The notes: generated by a model from the sequence alone, not told the origin. Counted from the stretch's first letter, positions 9,769-20,601 are shown. The stretch is DNA of 64,000 nt from Sediminibacillus halophilus (GCF_900103695.1 NZ_FNHF01000003.1:186001-250000); one strand, 5' to 3'. Translations and numbers: made by a program.

Positions 9769-10761
9769 ATGAAATCACTAGAAGAAGCGTTAAATCATAA
9801 AATAGGACTGGGCACTGCCCCTTTGGGAAATATGTTCCGGGAGGTTCCGGAAGAGGAAGCGCAAACCACGATTCAAACTGCCTGGGATCAGGGAGTAAGA
9901 TATTATGATACAGCCCCTTTTTATGGTGCCGGCCTGGCGGAAATGCGCGTCGGCGAGGTGTTATCCAACTACAATCGGGACGATTACGTGATAAGCACCA
10001 AGGTCGGGCGTTACGTCCTCGATGAGAAAGAAGACAAAGAAGGGCTGTTCCAATATGCCCGAGACAATAAAGTCGTCACCGACTATACCGAGGATGCGAC
10101 GAAGCGGTCGATCGAGCAGAGTCTGGAACGGTTGAAGACAGATCGTTTGGACATGGTGTTTGTTCACGATGTTTCTCCTGACTTTCATGGAGAAGAGTGG
10201 ACTGCGAAGTTTGAAGAGGCCAGAAAAGGTGCCTTCCGGGTTCTGACGCGTCTTCGAGAAGAGGGTGTCATTCGTTCCTGGGGTCTTGGGGTAAATACCA
10301 CAGAACCGATTGAATTGGCGATGATGCTGGAGGAAACCCAGCCGGATGTCTGTCTTTCGGCTACGCAATACACTCTATTGCAGCACGAGCATGCCTTGCA
10401 GCGGATGATGCCCACGGCAGAAAAGAAGGGCATCGATATAGTGGTCGGAAGCCCATATAATTCCGGAGTATTGCTTGGCGGTGACCATTATAACTATGAA
10501 AAAGCCGGCCCTGAAATTTTGGATCGGGTAAACCAGTTAAATAAAATCGGCGAGAAATACGATGTTCCATTAAAAGCGGCAGCACTTCAATTTTCGTCTG
10601 CCCATCCTGCAGTCAAAGCAGTGATTCCTGGCTCAACCCACCCAGGAAGAATCAAAGAGGACATCGAGATGATCCAACGGGACATACCGAAGGAGTTCTG
10701 GAACGAGTTAGTGGATAAAGGCTTTGTGTCAGGGAATGCTCCATTGCCAAGCTCGCGCTAG
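9769..10761 (+). CDS. aldo/keto reductase (D-threo-aldose/L-fucose dehydrogenase type)
   Basis: A 330-aa AKR-fold oxidoreductase. The start is the ATG preceded by AAGGGAGG; the frame is open upstream but would bury that ribosome site. Family motifs are IGLGTAPLGNMF at the N-terminus, DTAPFYGAGLAE with the catalytic Tyr, STKVGRYV with the catalytic Lys, and RLDMVFVHD with the catalytic His region. It uses NAD(P)H to interconvert aldehydes or sugars and their alcohols or lactones. The overall pattern resembles the L-fucose/D-threo-aldose 1-dehydrogenase subgroup, but no sugar pathway genes are adjacent, so the substrate is open. Confidence 0.88.
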   Translation: MKSLEEALNHKIGLGTAPLGNMFREVPEEEAQTTIQTAWDQGVRYYDTAPFYGAGLAEMRVGEVLSNYNRDDYVISTKVGRYVLDEKEDKEGLFQYARDNKVVTDYTEDATKRSIEQSLERLKTDRLDMVFVHDVSPDFHGEEWTAKFEEARKGAFRVLTRLREEGVIRSWGLGVNTTEPIELAMMLEETQPDVCLSATQYTLLQHEHALQRMMPTAEKKGIDIVVGSPYNSGVLLGGDHYNYEKAGPEILDRVNQLNKIGEKYDVPLKAAALQFSSAHPAVKAVIPGSTHPGRIKEDIEMIQRDIPKEFWNELVDKGFVSGNAPLPSSR

Positions 10762-10776
10762 GACCATAGAGCAGGA

Positions 10777-10818
10777 AGAAGGAAAGGGGCCGTCAAATTG
10801 GTCCCTTCCTTCTTATTG
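10777..10818 (+). terminator. strong rho-independent terminator
   Basis: GAAGGAAAGGGGCC and GGTCCCTTCCTTC form a long stem with the short loop GTCAAATT, then a T-rich tail, just downstream of the aldo/keto reductase. Confidence 0.88.
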
Positions 10819-10929
10819 TTTCCTCCTAATTCCTTTTTCTTCCTCATTCAAAATCCCTTCTATTAGCAATAAATATTTTAATCTTTTGATAATAGTGATA
10901 AACTAGAGAGGAGATAAAAATATTTGGAA

Positions 10930-10996
10930 AAGATGTAGAACTTTGTCGAAACTAACCTTGCTGTTGTAAACGCCTTCGCAGAAGTACCTACATCTT
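10930..10996 (+). repeat. inverted repeat in the mqo leader
   Basis: AAGATGTAGAACTT (10930-10943) is complementary to AAGTACCTACATCTT (10982-10996) apart from one extra base and one mismatch, with a 38-nt loop. It ends 30 bp before the mqo start, between a good orphan ribosome-binding sequence (AGAGGAG, about 10908) and the gene. It may act as an mRNA structure or a protein-binding site. Confidence 0.5.
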
Positions 10997-11025
10997 TAGC
11001 AAACGTTAGGGAGTTTGAAGGTAAA

Positions 11026-12531
11026 ATGAGCAAAACATATACGAAAGCAGACGTTATCTTAATTGGTGCAGGAATCATGAGTGCAACGCTTGGAACGTTG
11101 CTGAAAGAATTAGTGCCGGAATGGAACATTCGTGTATTTGAGAAGCTTGATAGCGCAGGAGAGGAAAGCTCGAATGTCTGGAACAATGCGGGAACCGGAC
11201 ACTCTGCATTATGTGAATTGAACTACACACACGAGAAACCAGACGGATCGATTGATATTTCCAAAGCTATTAAAGTGAATGAACAATTTCAGGTGTCCAG
11301 ACAATTTTGGTCTTACCTTGTCAACAACAAACGCATTGATAATCCTCAGGAATTCATCATGTCATTGCCCCACATGAGTCTTGTCCAGGGGGAACGAAAC
11401 GTGGAATTTTTAAGAAAGCGTTTTAAAACAATGGCGGACAATCCTTTGTTTGAAGGAATGGAATTTTCCGATGACCCGGAACAATTGAAAGAATGGATTC
11501 CGCTTATTATGAAAGAGCGGACAATGGAGGAGCCAATCGCGGCAACGAAGATTGATACAGGAACAGACGTCAATTTTGGTACATTAACTCGGAAAATGTT
11601 CCGCCATTTGGAAAGCAAGGGACTCGAGGTAAATTATAAGCATAGTGTAGAAGACATCAAGCAAACAAGCGAAGGCGATTGGGAAGTAAAAGTACAAGAT
11701 ATGGAAAATGAAAAAATAGAATACCACACGGCGAACTTTGTCTTTATCGGCGGTGGAGGCGGGAGTTTGCATCTCCTGCAAAAAACGGGCATACCGGAAT
11801 CCAAGCATATCGGTGGATTTCCAGTCAGCGGTCTCTTTATGGTGTGTAATAATCCAGAAGTCATCGAACAGCATCATGCCAAGGTGTACGGAAAAGCAAA
11901 AGTCGGTGCACCACCGATGTCTGTTCCGCACTTGGACACACGGTTTATTGATAACAAAAAATCGTTGCTTTTCGGGCCGTTTGCCGGATTCTCGCCGAAG
12001 TTTTTGAAAACAGGGTCGCTGCTTGATCTGGTAACATCCGTGAAACAGGATAATCTGGCTACGATGGTCGCAGCAGGGGTGAAAAATGCTTCGCTTACCA
12101 AGTATCTAATCGAGCAAGTGATATTATCCAAAGAAAAGCGGATGGAAGAGCTGCGGGAGTTTATCCCGAATGCGGACAGCAAGGACTGGGATTTGGTTGT
12201 GGCCGGCCAGCGGGTACAGGTTATCAAGGATACCGAGAATGGCGGCAAAGGAACGCTGCAATTTGGAACAGAGGTAGTCACCTCTGCGGATGGATCAATC
12301 GCCGCTCTGCTTGGTGCTTCTCCAGGTGCTTCGACTGCTGTGTCCGTCATGCTTGAAGTCATCGAAAGGTGCTTCCCGGAGCATCTGAAGGACTGGGAAT
12401 CGAAAATCAAAGAAATGATCCCGTCTTACGGCGAAGCCCTTTTGGAAAAACCGGAGCTGATTCGCGAGCTGCAAGTCTCTACAGGCCGTACGCTTGGACT
12501 GGCAGACGCAGCGGTTGTCCATAACAAGTAA
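11026..12531 (+). CDS. mqo: malate:quinone oxidoreductase
   Basis: A 501-aa FAD-dependent, membrane-associated enzyme that oxidises malate to oxaloacetate and passes electrons to the quinone pool (EC 1.1.5.4). The N-terminal dinucleotide fold reads [16 protein letters not shown], followed by the family hallmark [20 protein letters not shown]. The C-terminal [20 protein letters not shown] block, followed by GASTAV, is also typical of Mqo. Length matches the family. The ribosome site is modest (GAAGGT). The frame is open for about 90 bp upstream of the ATG but has no start codon there, so this ATG is well supported. Confidence 0.96.
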   Translation: MSKTYTKADVILIGAGIMSATLGTLLKELVPEWNIRVFEKLDSAGEESSNVWNNAGTGHSALCELNYTHEKPDGSIDISKAIKVNEQFQVSRQFWSYLVNNKRIDNPQEFIMSLPHMSLVQGERNVEFLRKRFKTMADNPLFEGMEFSDDPEQLKEWIPLIMKERTMEEPIAATKIDTGTDVNFGTLTRKMFRHLESKGLEVNYKHSVEDIKQTSEGDWEVKVQDMENEKIEYHTANFVFIGGGGGSLHLLQKTGIPESKHIGGFPVSGLFMVCNNPEVIEQHHAKVYGKAKVGAPPMSVPHLDTRFIDNKKSLLFGPFAGFSPKFLKTGSLLDLVTSVKQDNLATMVAAGVKNASLTKYLIEQVILSKEKRMEELREFIPNADSKDWDLVVAGQRVQVIKDTENGGKGTLQFGTEVVTSADGSIAALLGASPGASTAVSVMLEVIERCFPEHLKDWESKIKEMIPSYGEALLEKPELIRELQVSTGRTLGLADAAVVHNK

Positions 12532-12537
12532 TAGAAA

Positions 12538-12584
12538 GAAGGAAGTATAAATGACGAATTGGCTCATTTATACTTCCTTTTTAA
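12538..12584 (+). terminator. strong rho-independent terminator after mqo
   Basis: AAGGAAGTATAAATGA and TCATTTATACTTCCTT form a perfect 16-bp stem with a 9-nt loop followed by T residues, directly after the mqo stop. Confidence 0.95.
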
Positions 12585-12932
12585 ACTGTGTGACTATCCA
12601 CTTTGAAAAAGTGAAAAGGGGCGTTTGGGAGAAAATATCGCTTTTTATATCACTTGTTTTATCTAGTCTCGCAGCATGGTTAAATCTCTTTGAACATCGC
12701 TATTTGCGTGGAACGGTCTTTTCTTTGTCGTTTTATTGGATTTGGCAAGACAATTTAAGACAGCAAGAGGGTAGCAAATCCCATGAAATCTGCGTAGTCA
12801 ATTTCAGCCCCACTAAAAAATCCCTTCAGTCACCTGACCATAGCGGAAATATCCTCAGGAATCAGAAAAAAAAGAAACCGATTTGTGCTACTTTATAGTA
12901 AAAATACCTTTAAAAAAGAGGTTCGGTAAATC
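12585..12932. other. intergenic stretch without a recognisable gene
   Basis: This stretch holds an open frame of about 115 codons that begins inside the mqo terminator and has no ribosome site, Lys/Ser-rich and unlike any protein family I know; I do not count it as a gene. The end must contain the promoter of the diguanylate cyclase gene, but no convincing -35/-10 pair stands out. Confidence 0.5.
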
Positions 12933-14471
12933 GTGCATTCTCCATTAACTGCTTTTATAACGTTAGTTTGTACCTCGGGTGTACTTAATCTATATTTGTG
13001 TTTATATGTATTTTTGAAGCGGCACAATTATCGACATATCGCCAACTACTTCATTCTTTATTCTGCCTCGATAACTATTTATTGCTTTGCCTATGCTTTT
13101 GGCTTGATGGCAACAAGCCTGGGAGAAGTGAAATTTTGGACAGCCGCTCAATACGTTGGCTTGCCATTTTCTTCGCCCTTAGGATTGCTGTTTGTAATGA
13201 AATACTTAGGGATGAAAATAACGAAGAAGAGTTTGGCAGCGCTTCTGGTTCTCCCCTTCATCAGTTTATTGATGGTTTCCACCAATGATTTCCACCATTT
13301 CCATTACCGAATTTTTGACATTGACCCTGTTCAGGGAATCCCTTACATATACCAGGAAGTCGGCGTATGGTATATGATTCACGGCATCTTCACATTCGCC
13401 TGCATGTTTGTGGCTTTTTTATTAGTGTTGTCCCGCTGGAAGGAGACGGCAAGGGTCTATCGACCACAACTATTTGCGGTCATGTGCGGACAACTCGTTC
13501 CCATGGTTACTGCTTTTTTCTATTTAACCGGCTTCACGCCGCCGGGCATTGATCCTGTTCCGATGGTGTTATGGCTTTCTTCTCTCTTATACTTATGGTC
13601 GATCAATTCATCTCGTTTGTTCACCCTGATGCCGATTGCCAAGGACGCGATCTTTCATAGTATTAATGATGGCGTCATCGTTTTGGATGAATCCTACCGT
13701 TTAATTGAGTTCAACCAGGCGGTAAAAAGAATGTTGCCGAAATTGAGTAAGAAGCTGTTCGGGTTGGAATTTAAACAGGTGTGGCCGATTCTTTCCGGCG
13801 CACCGCTTCCGTCAAAATTAGAGCCAGCGGATTTCCAAAGAGAGGTCCAATTAACGGTCGAAGATGCAAGGCGGACCTATCAGGTTCGAACAGCTCCCCT
13901 CCAACAGGCGAAAGGTCTGTTGATTATTTTTACCGACATCACAGAGATAAAAAGGCTTCAGCTTCGGTTAGAGAGTTTAGCCTACTATGATGAACTCACC
14001 CAACTATATAACCGTCGGGCGTTTTTCCAAAAGTGCGAGGAAGCATTCAGTGAAGCAAGAAGAATAGGTTCGCCATTTACGGTGATCTTGATGGATGTGG
14101 ATTTCTTTAAAAATGTGAATGATACATATGGACACCATATCGGAGATCAATTGCTTGTCCACGTGGCAAAGATTTGCCGGGACCAATTAGAGGAAGACAT
14201 TCTTTTTGCCCGTTATGGCGGGGAGGAATTTGTACTTGGACTGAAGGAGAAAACATCGTGGGAGGGCTGGGAGATCGCGGAACAATTGCGGAAAAGTGTC
14301 GAGGAACATCCACTCAGAACGACCGATGGTTTGGTTTCCGTCACCTTAAGCTGCGGTGTTGCGGAGGCGGAGAAAGTACCGGGAGAGACGCTGAACTTAG
14401 TTTTGAATAAAGCGGATAAAGCGCTGTATGCTGCAAAAGGAGAAGGGCGGAATCAAGTGAAAACCTATTAA
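12933..14471 (+). CDS. 7TM-PAS-GGDEF diguanylate cyclase
   Basis: A 512-aa membrane protein starting at a GTG. Residues about 1-225 form seven hydrophobic helices of the histidine-kinase N-terminal 7TM type. Residues about 230-340 form a PAS-like sensor starting at HSINDGVIVLDESYRLIEFN. Residues about 350-512 form a GGDEF domain with YYDELTQLYNRRAF, the metal-binding DVDFFKNVNDTYGH, and the intact active site RYGGEEF (GGEEF at residues 429-433). It should condense two GTP into c-di-GMP. I do not see the RxxD product-inhibition site upstream of the signature. It is a plausible local source for the c-di-GMP riboswitch at about 31 kb; that link is inference. Confidence 0.93.
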   Translation: MHSPLTAFITLVCTSGVLNLYLCLYVFLKRHNYRHIANYFILYSASITIYCFAYAFGLMATSLGEVKFWTAAQYVGLPFSSPLGLLFVMKYLGMKITKKSLAALLVLPFISLLMVSTNDFHHFHYRIFDIDPVQGIPYIYQEVGVWYMIHGIFTFACMFVAFLLVLSRWKETARVYRPQLFAVMCGQLVPMVTAFFYLTGFTPPGIDPVPMVLWLSSLLYLWSINSSRLFTLMPIAKDAIFHSINDGVIVLDESYRLIEFNQAVKRMLPKLSKKLFGLEFKQVWPILSGAPLPSKLEPADFQREVQLTVEDARRTYQVRTAPLQQAKGLLIIFTDITEIKRLQLRLESLAYYDELTQLYNRRAFFQKCEEAFSEARRIGSPFTVILMDVDFFKNVNDTYGHHIGDQLLVHVAKICRDQLEEDILFARYGGEEFVLGLKEKTSWEGWEIAEQLRKSVEEHPLRTTDGLVSVTLSCGVAEAEKVPGETLNLVLNKADKALYAAKGEGRNQVKTY

Positions 14472-14567
14472 AGCATTCATACACTTTTTCCATATTTATT
14501 AAAAATTTTCCAATCATTCTCCGATGTATATAGAAAGGGAACGTAACCGTAAAAGGGGGGCTTTTAC

Positions 14568-15922
14568 ATGAAAGCAGGTTCAAGTGTAAGTGGACACTAT
14601 GGTGACCGCAGCATGTTCCAACCATTCAATACGAGTTTTCTTAATAAAAGCGATTTGAATAAACTGCAACAGGAATCTGGCACCATCAACTCCCACAAGG
14701 AGGACGCGCTTCGAAGGATGATGTCTCCGGTGCTGGTGAACCTATCCAAACAGGGGGATGGCACCATTTCCTTTGATAAGCGGGAATATAGCCGGGAGGA
14801 AGTATTGGCGATTCGAGAAAGTGATTTGGAAGGCAAGGATGTAAACTGGGCTTCTTTGGAATTACAGTTCACCAGTCGATATTCCAGTGCATCGACCACC
14901 GATAATATTGCGAACGATCTTGACTACCTGGCTTCTCAATATGTGCAGTTAGAACAAAGGATAAAACAAAGCTACTCGGGTGAGGAGCAGGTGAATAATC
15001 TTCAAAAACTCAATGATCTCATGGGGACACATGTCCAAAAATACGCGAAATCGTTTTCGACTATTGTCGGAAGTTTTTTTGAAGATAATGGAGTTACCGG
15101 TGAAAAAATAAAGATAAAAGACAGTATTTTATCACAGTTCCAGCAAAGAAAAGAGCAGTATCAATCGTTTGTGGAGCAGAATGAGAATTTCGCAGGGGTC
15201 AGGGGAACCGCGGATGAGTGGCTGCTGGCCGATAACCAATTTATGGCGGAACAACTGCGGCACGCATATGCAAAGGAAAACGTCGAGGGACAAGATAAGG
15301 AAAACGAAGGGTATGGTATGGTATGGAGGACTTAGCAGCGGTCGGCATATTGGCTAAGGAGACACGGAACGTTGGGTATAACTCCCGGCAGCTTGGATAC
15401 AACAAGCATAAATCGGAAGAAGAATTCGGCGTCGAACTTGGGTTGACTGCCATGAAGTATTCGCTGCTTGTTGATACACACAATATCAGCGACAGCGTAA
15501 AGACAAAGTTGGGAACGGCCTTCGATGCCTTTATTGAAAAGCAAAACCAAAAGGCCGAGGATTATATAATAAACAGGAGAAATGATCCATTCACAAGGGA
15601 TAAGGAATCGTATGCCGTTGAATGGGATAAACCCCTTGTTTCCGAGATTGTCAGCAGCATGGCGGGAAGTTTGGAAGAAAACGACTTCAACGCTGCATTC
15701 AAGCAAGCTGTGAAAACCGCCATGCAATCCTATGCCGATAAGGCACGGGGCGATCAAACCGACAGTCTTTCCCGTTATCACCCTTACCATAATTCATGGA
15801 TCAGCAGTGATTATATCGGTGACTGGAATCGTTTTGTAGAGCGTCTGTCAAAAGGGAATGAACTAGAAAACGTGAAGGTGTCCGACCCGTTATCCTTTTC
15901 GACCGTGGACCTTTCAATTTAG
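14568..15922 (+). pseudogene. unknown gene interrupted by a 5-bp tandem-repeat frameshift
   Basis: Two frames, 14568-15335 (255 aa) and 15323-15922 (199 aa), overlap at three tandem copies of GGTAT (15310-15324). With two copies instead of three they fuse into one 449-aa protein across NEGYGMEDLAAVG. The total length minus 5 is an exact multiple of three. The second frame has no ribosome site of its own, while the first has a good one (AAAAGGGGGG). The product is soluble, rich in helices and charged residues, without signal peptide or membrane span, and I do not recognise its family. It could be a phase-variable gene, a recent pseudogene or a sequencing error. Confidence 0.7.
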
Positions 15923-16057
15923 TCAGAGCGCCATGCTTGCCTTCAAGTCCACTCCGAGGTTTATAGTGGTTATATAGTGAAATGCGGAACAAAAGCTGGT
16001 GAAAAAGAACGCTTTGGTTTCAGGCATTCACTAATAAACGAGAGGAGTGTTGCAGCA

Positions 16058-17047
16058 ATGAATATCAATCCTGATCAAAAACCGATCGGGTCCGGTTTCG
16101 ATTCTTATGCAACTGCTTCAGAAGTAATAGGAGACATGGATTTATCAGGGAAAACAGCCATTGTGACAGGCGGTTATTCAGGCATTGGTCTGGAAACTAC
16201 CAGGGTGTTGGCGAACGCCGGAGCAACTGTGGTTGTCCCTGTCCGGAATCTGGAAAAAGGGGAGGAAGCGCTGAGAGGTCTTGCCAATGTGGAAATAGAC
16301 ACCATGGATTTGCTTGATCCAGCCTCTATCGATACATTTGCAGAGAATTTCCTTGCCTCGAAACGTCCATTGGATATGCTCATCAACAGTGCGGGGATCA
16401 TGGCTCCGCCATTAAGGCGAGATGAGCGGGGCTATGAATCTCAATTTGCAACCAACCATCTTGGTCATTTTCAACTGACTGCCCGTCTGTGGCCAGCTTT
16501 AAAGCAAGCGAATGGCGCCAGAGTAGTGGCAGTCTCTTCACGTGGTCACCGGTTAGGAAACATTAATTTCAGTGATCCTCATTATAAGCATCATGAATAT
16601 GACAAATGGAAAGCATACGCACAGTCGAAAACAGCAAACAGTTTATTCGCCTTGGAATTGGACGAAAGAGGAAAGGCCCACCATGTTCGTGCCTTCTCGG
16701 TACACCCTGGATTGATTCCGAGCACTGACTTAGGTAGGGATTTAACCAAGGAAGAGTTTGGACCAAAACAAGTAAAAAGCAGCAAGAACAGTTCTCAAGC
16801 CTCGGAGCAAAAGCCGCAATTCCATACCATCGAGCAAGGAGCCGCAACTAGTGTCTGGTGCGCAGTGAGTCCGCAGCTTGATGGGCTTGGCGGCGTTTAC
16901 TGTGAAAATGTCGATATAGCAGAAGTCGTTCCGGAAGACAGTAAGAAAGCTACGGGTGTCAGTCCGTGGGCTGTTGACCCGGAAGCGGCACGCCGTTTAT
17001 GGACATTGAGTGAGGAATATACCGGGGTTCCTTTTACCGTTTCGTAA
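16058..17047 (+). CDS. short-chain dehydrogenase/reductase, retinol dehydrogenase-like
   Basis: Start chosen at the ATG behind AGAGGAG; the frame extends 27 codons upstream without a ribosome site. The 329-aa SDR has the cofactor motif TGGYSGIGLET, the NSAGIM segment (NNAG-like), the catalytic Ser in VAVSSRGH, and Tyr/Lys in YAQSKTAN. It is longer at the C-terminus than the 250-aa classical SDRs, as in WW-oxidoreductase/retinol-dehydrogenase-like members. It is predicted to be NAD(P)-dependent and cytosolic, with unknown substrate. It is followed by its own terminator. Confidence 0.87.
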   Translation: MNINPDQKPIGSGFDSYATASEVIGDMDLSGKTAIVTGGYSGIGLETTRVLANAGATVVVPVRNLEKGEEALRGLANVEIDTMDLLDPASIDTFAENFLASKRPLDMLINSAGIMAPPLRRDERGYESQFATNHLGHFQLTARLWPALKQANGARVVAVSSRGHRLGNINFSDPHYKHHEYDKWKAYAQSKTANSLFALELDERGKAHHVRAFSVHPGLIPSTDLGRDLTKEEFGPKQVKSSKNSSQASEQKPQFHTIEQGAATSVWCAVSPQLDGLGGVYCENVDIAEVVPEDSKKATGVSPWAVDPEAARRLWTLSEEYTGVPFTVS

Positions 17048-17059
17048 GGAAGGAAAAAG

Positions 17060-17105
17060 CAGCCATCAAGCAGGTACACGAGTTGTCTCCCGCTTGATGG
17101 CTTTA
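17060..17105 (+). terminator. rho-independent terminator after the SDR gene
   Basis: AGCCATCAAGC pairs exactly with GCTTGATGGCT across a 20-nt loop and ends in TTT. The T tail is short, so it may be inefficient. The 230 bp after it show nothing until the ldh promoter. Confidence 0.7.
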
Positions 17106-17332
17106 ACATGAAGCCTGTTCCTTCTACATCTGGTCATAGCGACTAATCCTATAATCGACGGGTTCCAGTGTTTTATCTGTTTGATTACACGTCTAGTGGT
17201 TTTTCTGTTGTCCCGTATTGTGTGATTTCCTTTGAAAGTGGGTAAGGTACGTAGGGAACGGTGTACACTTTGGAGTGGCTTTTACGAACACCCTTCTATT
17301 TCAGAAATGCTTTATTCTTATCCTTAAAAGCA

Positions 17333-17361
17333 TTGCAAATCTAAAAAAGGTGTATTATAAT
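17333..17361 (+). promoter_or_regulatory. sigma-A promoter of ldh-lctP
   Basis: TTGCAA (17333-17338) and TATAAT (17356-17361) are separated by exactly 17 bp, a near-consensus housekeeping promoter. The first Rex box begins 5 bp after the -10 and would cover the transcription start, as expected for repression. Confidence 0.8.
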
Positions 17362-17365
17362 TTAA

Positions 17366-17383
17366 TTGTGAAATACTTCACAA
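17366..17383 (+). promoter_or_regulatory. Rex operator (NADH-sensing repressor box) 1
   Basis: TTGTGAAATACTTCACAA is a perfect match to the Rex consensus TTGTGAA-N4-TTCACAA. In Bacillus subtilis Rex represses ldh-lctP when NADH is low. Here the box overlaps the expected start of transcription. Confidence 0.88.
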
Positions 17384-17426
17384 TATGTGGTTTATCTGGT
17401 GAAAAACTTTAGTGAAAAAATTTTAA

Positions 17427-17456
17427 ACTCATATGTGAATTAATTCACATATGAGT
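17427..17456 (+). promoter_or_regulatory. 30-bp perfect palindrome, second Rex-like operator next to the ldh ribosome site
   Basis: A perfect 30-bp palindrome with centre TGTGAATTAATTCACA, that is Rex half-sites TGTGAA and TTCACA separated by 4 bp. It ends 1 bp before the AGGGAGG ribosome site. It can bind Rex as a roadblock, and in the mRNA it would form a 15-bp hairpin against the Shine-Dalgarno. Confidence 0.7.
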
Positions 17457-17468
17457 AGGGAGGTATGA

Positions 17469-18407
<939 letters not shown>

Positions 18408-18443
18408 CGTTCGGGATCTAACTTATAAAAGGGAGCAGTTAAC

Positions 18444-20018
18444 ATGTTGGCAGAGAGTTTCAATCCATTCGATAACCTGGTTGTATCAGCACTTGTCGCT
18501 GCAATACCGATTCTCTTGTTCTTATTATGTCTGACAGTATTGAAAATGAAGGGGATTTATGCCGCTCTGTTAAATTTGATGGTGACTTTCTTCATTGCAT
18601 TGTTCCTTTTTCGACTTCCTTTGGGGGAATCTCTGGGAAGCGTCATGCAAGGATTGATTCAAGGAGTATGGCCGATAGGTTATATAATCGTCATGGCTGT
18701 ATGGTTATATAAAGTTGCGGTCAAGTCAGGGAAATTTGAAACACTTCGCGGGAGTATTGTAGGGATATCGAAGGACCAACGTATCCATTTATTACTGATT
18801 GGCTTTTGTTTTAATGCCTTTTTGGAAGGGGCTGCCGGATTTGGCGTTCCAATTGCTATCTGTGCGGTACTATTGGTTTCGCTTGGCTTCAAGCCGTTGC
18901 AAGCAGCTATGCTTTGTTTGATCGCCAATGGGGCATCCGGAGCTTTTGGTGCAATTGGAATCCCAGTGGGAATTATCGACACGTTTGCATTAGAAGGCGG
19001 AGTGACTTCGATGGAAGTATCGCTCATGACGGCACTGACACTGCCACTCATTAATTTTACGATACCGTTTTTGCTTATTCTGCTAATCGATGGGATAAAG
19101 GGAGTGAAAGAAGTACTACCCGCCATCCTGGTCACTTCAACAACATACACGGTAACCCAGGCACTTATTACAGTTGTGCTTGGACCGGAGTTGGCAGATA
19201 TCATTCCTTCTCTATTTGCCATGGGATTGTTGGCGTTATTTTTAAAAAAGTGGCAACCAAAGGACATCTTTCTACTGGACGGCAAGGAGTGTCAGACGGA
19301 GAAGCATTCTGCCGGCGAGGTCATCAAGGCCTGGTCTCCGTTTTATCTATTAACGGCATTCGTACTTGTGTGGAGTCTGCCGGCTTTTAAAGGGTTGTTT
19401 GCAGAGGGGGCAGTGCTTGAGTGGGCGGTATGGGGCTTCATCATTCCTGGTTCTTCTATACCTGTTTCGATTGATTTCATGGGGGCGACAGGTACAGCCA
19501 TATTGTTGGCAGGATTGACGACAGTTGCTTCCACAAGGGCGATTCGTTTTAGCCAGAGTCTACAGCTTCTTGGTAAGACCGTTCGAGAATTTTGGAAGCC
19601 AATTCTCATGATTTGTGCCATTATTGGCATTGCCAAGCTGATGACCTACGGTGGATTGACAACTGCTTTAGGGGAGGCAGTTGCGACAACAGGAAAGGTC
19701 TTTCCGTTACTGTCACCTGTTCTCGGTTGGATCGGCGTCTTCATGACAGGGTCGGTAGTGAATAACAATACGCTTTTCGCCCCTATCCAGGCTACTGCAG
19801 GCAACATCATCGGGACCAACTCTTCCTTGTTGATTGCTGCCAATACAGCTGGTGGTGTGATAGCTAAGCTCGTCTCTCCGCAATCGATTGCCATCGCAAC
19901 CGCTGCGGTCGGTAAAACAGGCAGCGAAGCACCTTTAACAAACATGACATTGAAATATAGTTTTGGCCTGTTATTTTTTGTTTGCATTTGGACCTTGGCT
20001 TTATCTTTATTTTTCTAA
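18444..20018 (+). CDS. lctP: L-lactate permease
   Basis: A 524-aa polytopic membrane protein of the LctP family, with about 12-14 hydrophobic segments and the family stretches FLEGAAGFGVPIAICA, ASGAFGAIGIPVGI and MTGSVVNNNTLFAPIQ. It moves lactate across the membrane with protons. It lies 36 bp behind ldh with its own AAAAGGGAG site, giving the same ldh-lctP order as in B. subtilis, so lactate made by Ldh can be exported or recovered. Confidence 0.95.
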   Translation: MLAESFNPFDNLVVSALVAAIPILLFLLCLTVLKMKGIYAALLNLMVTFFIALFLFRLPLGESLGSVMQGLIQGVWPIGYIIVMAVWLYKVAVKSGKFETLRGSIVGISKDQRIHLLLIGFCFNAFLEGAAGFGVPIAICAVLLVSLGFKPLQAAMLCLIANGASGAFGAIGIPVGIIDTFALEGGVTSMEVSLMTALTLPLINFTIPFLLILLIDGIKGVKEVLPAILVTSTTYTVTQALITVVLGPELADIIPSLFAMGLLALFLKKWQPKDIFLLDGKECQTEKHSAGEVIKAWSPFYLLTAFVLVWSLPAFKGLFAEGAVLEWAVWGFIIPGSSIPVSIDFMGATGTAILLAGLTTVASTRAIRFSQSLQLLGKTVREFWKPILMICAIIGIAKLMTYGGLTTALGEAVATTGKVFPLLSPVLGWIGVFMTGSVVNNNTLFAPIQATAGNIIGTNSSLLIAANTAGGVIAKLVSPQSIAIATAAVGKTGSEAPLTNMTLKYSFGLLFFVCIWTLALSLFF

Positions 20019-20277
20019 AAGGATAATAAGGAGTGACTTATAGACCTGGAAAATACAAACTGATTTCCTTCAAGCGGTGGGTAGGTAATTTCTTAGTCAC
20101 GACGACCATATGGTAGTCCTATTAAATTTATCTTTCCGTTTCCTCCTGTTTGGAAAAAGCAGCAATTTTCCTTTGAGTGGACTGGATGCTATGGTTCGCT
20201 AACTTTGTAAAGGTAATCGGTTATGGCTTCGTAGCAACTGACACATAATAAGGGACAAAGTCAGGCTGCAGGAGGAA

Positions 20278-20601
20278 ATGGCATTGAACCATCATCACTT
20301 AGTAAAACAGGCAGTAAAGCATCGTCAACAGAAGCAAATGGAAAAAGGTAAGGGTAACTTACATTGGTGGCAGTTATCCTTAATCGGCATCGGCTCCATC
20401 ATCGGAGCGGGATTTTTTCTCGGTACCGGCCTTTCCATCAAAACGGCGGGTCCGTCCATTTTTTTTGATTGTGGTTTTCGTGAAAGATATAAACTGCACA
20501 GTAACCGAATGGGAAGTTCTATTGCCTATTCAAAAAGAGTGTTACCAAACGCTTCGGCAGCATACTTCGCTTTCAGTAGCGCCGAACTCCGGCTTAATTA
20601 A
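20278..20601 (+). pseudogene. truncated amino-acid permease remnant (APC family)
   Basis: A good ribosome site (AGGAGG) precedes a frame whose first about 60 residues are a typical APC-permease start: LHWWQLSLIGIGSIIGAGFF, then LGTGLSIKTAGPSI. After the T8 tract at 20459-20466 the homology stops and the frame runs to a stop at 107 aa. Removing one T extends the hydrophobic stretch by only about 8 residues, so there must also be a large deletion of the remaining about 11 membrane helices. It is non-functional. Confidence 0.75.

Noticed and set aside
12551-12898. 115-codon open frame on the plus strand after mqo
   Set aside because: It begins inside the perfect mqo terminator, has no ribosome site and its translation does not resemble a protein family.
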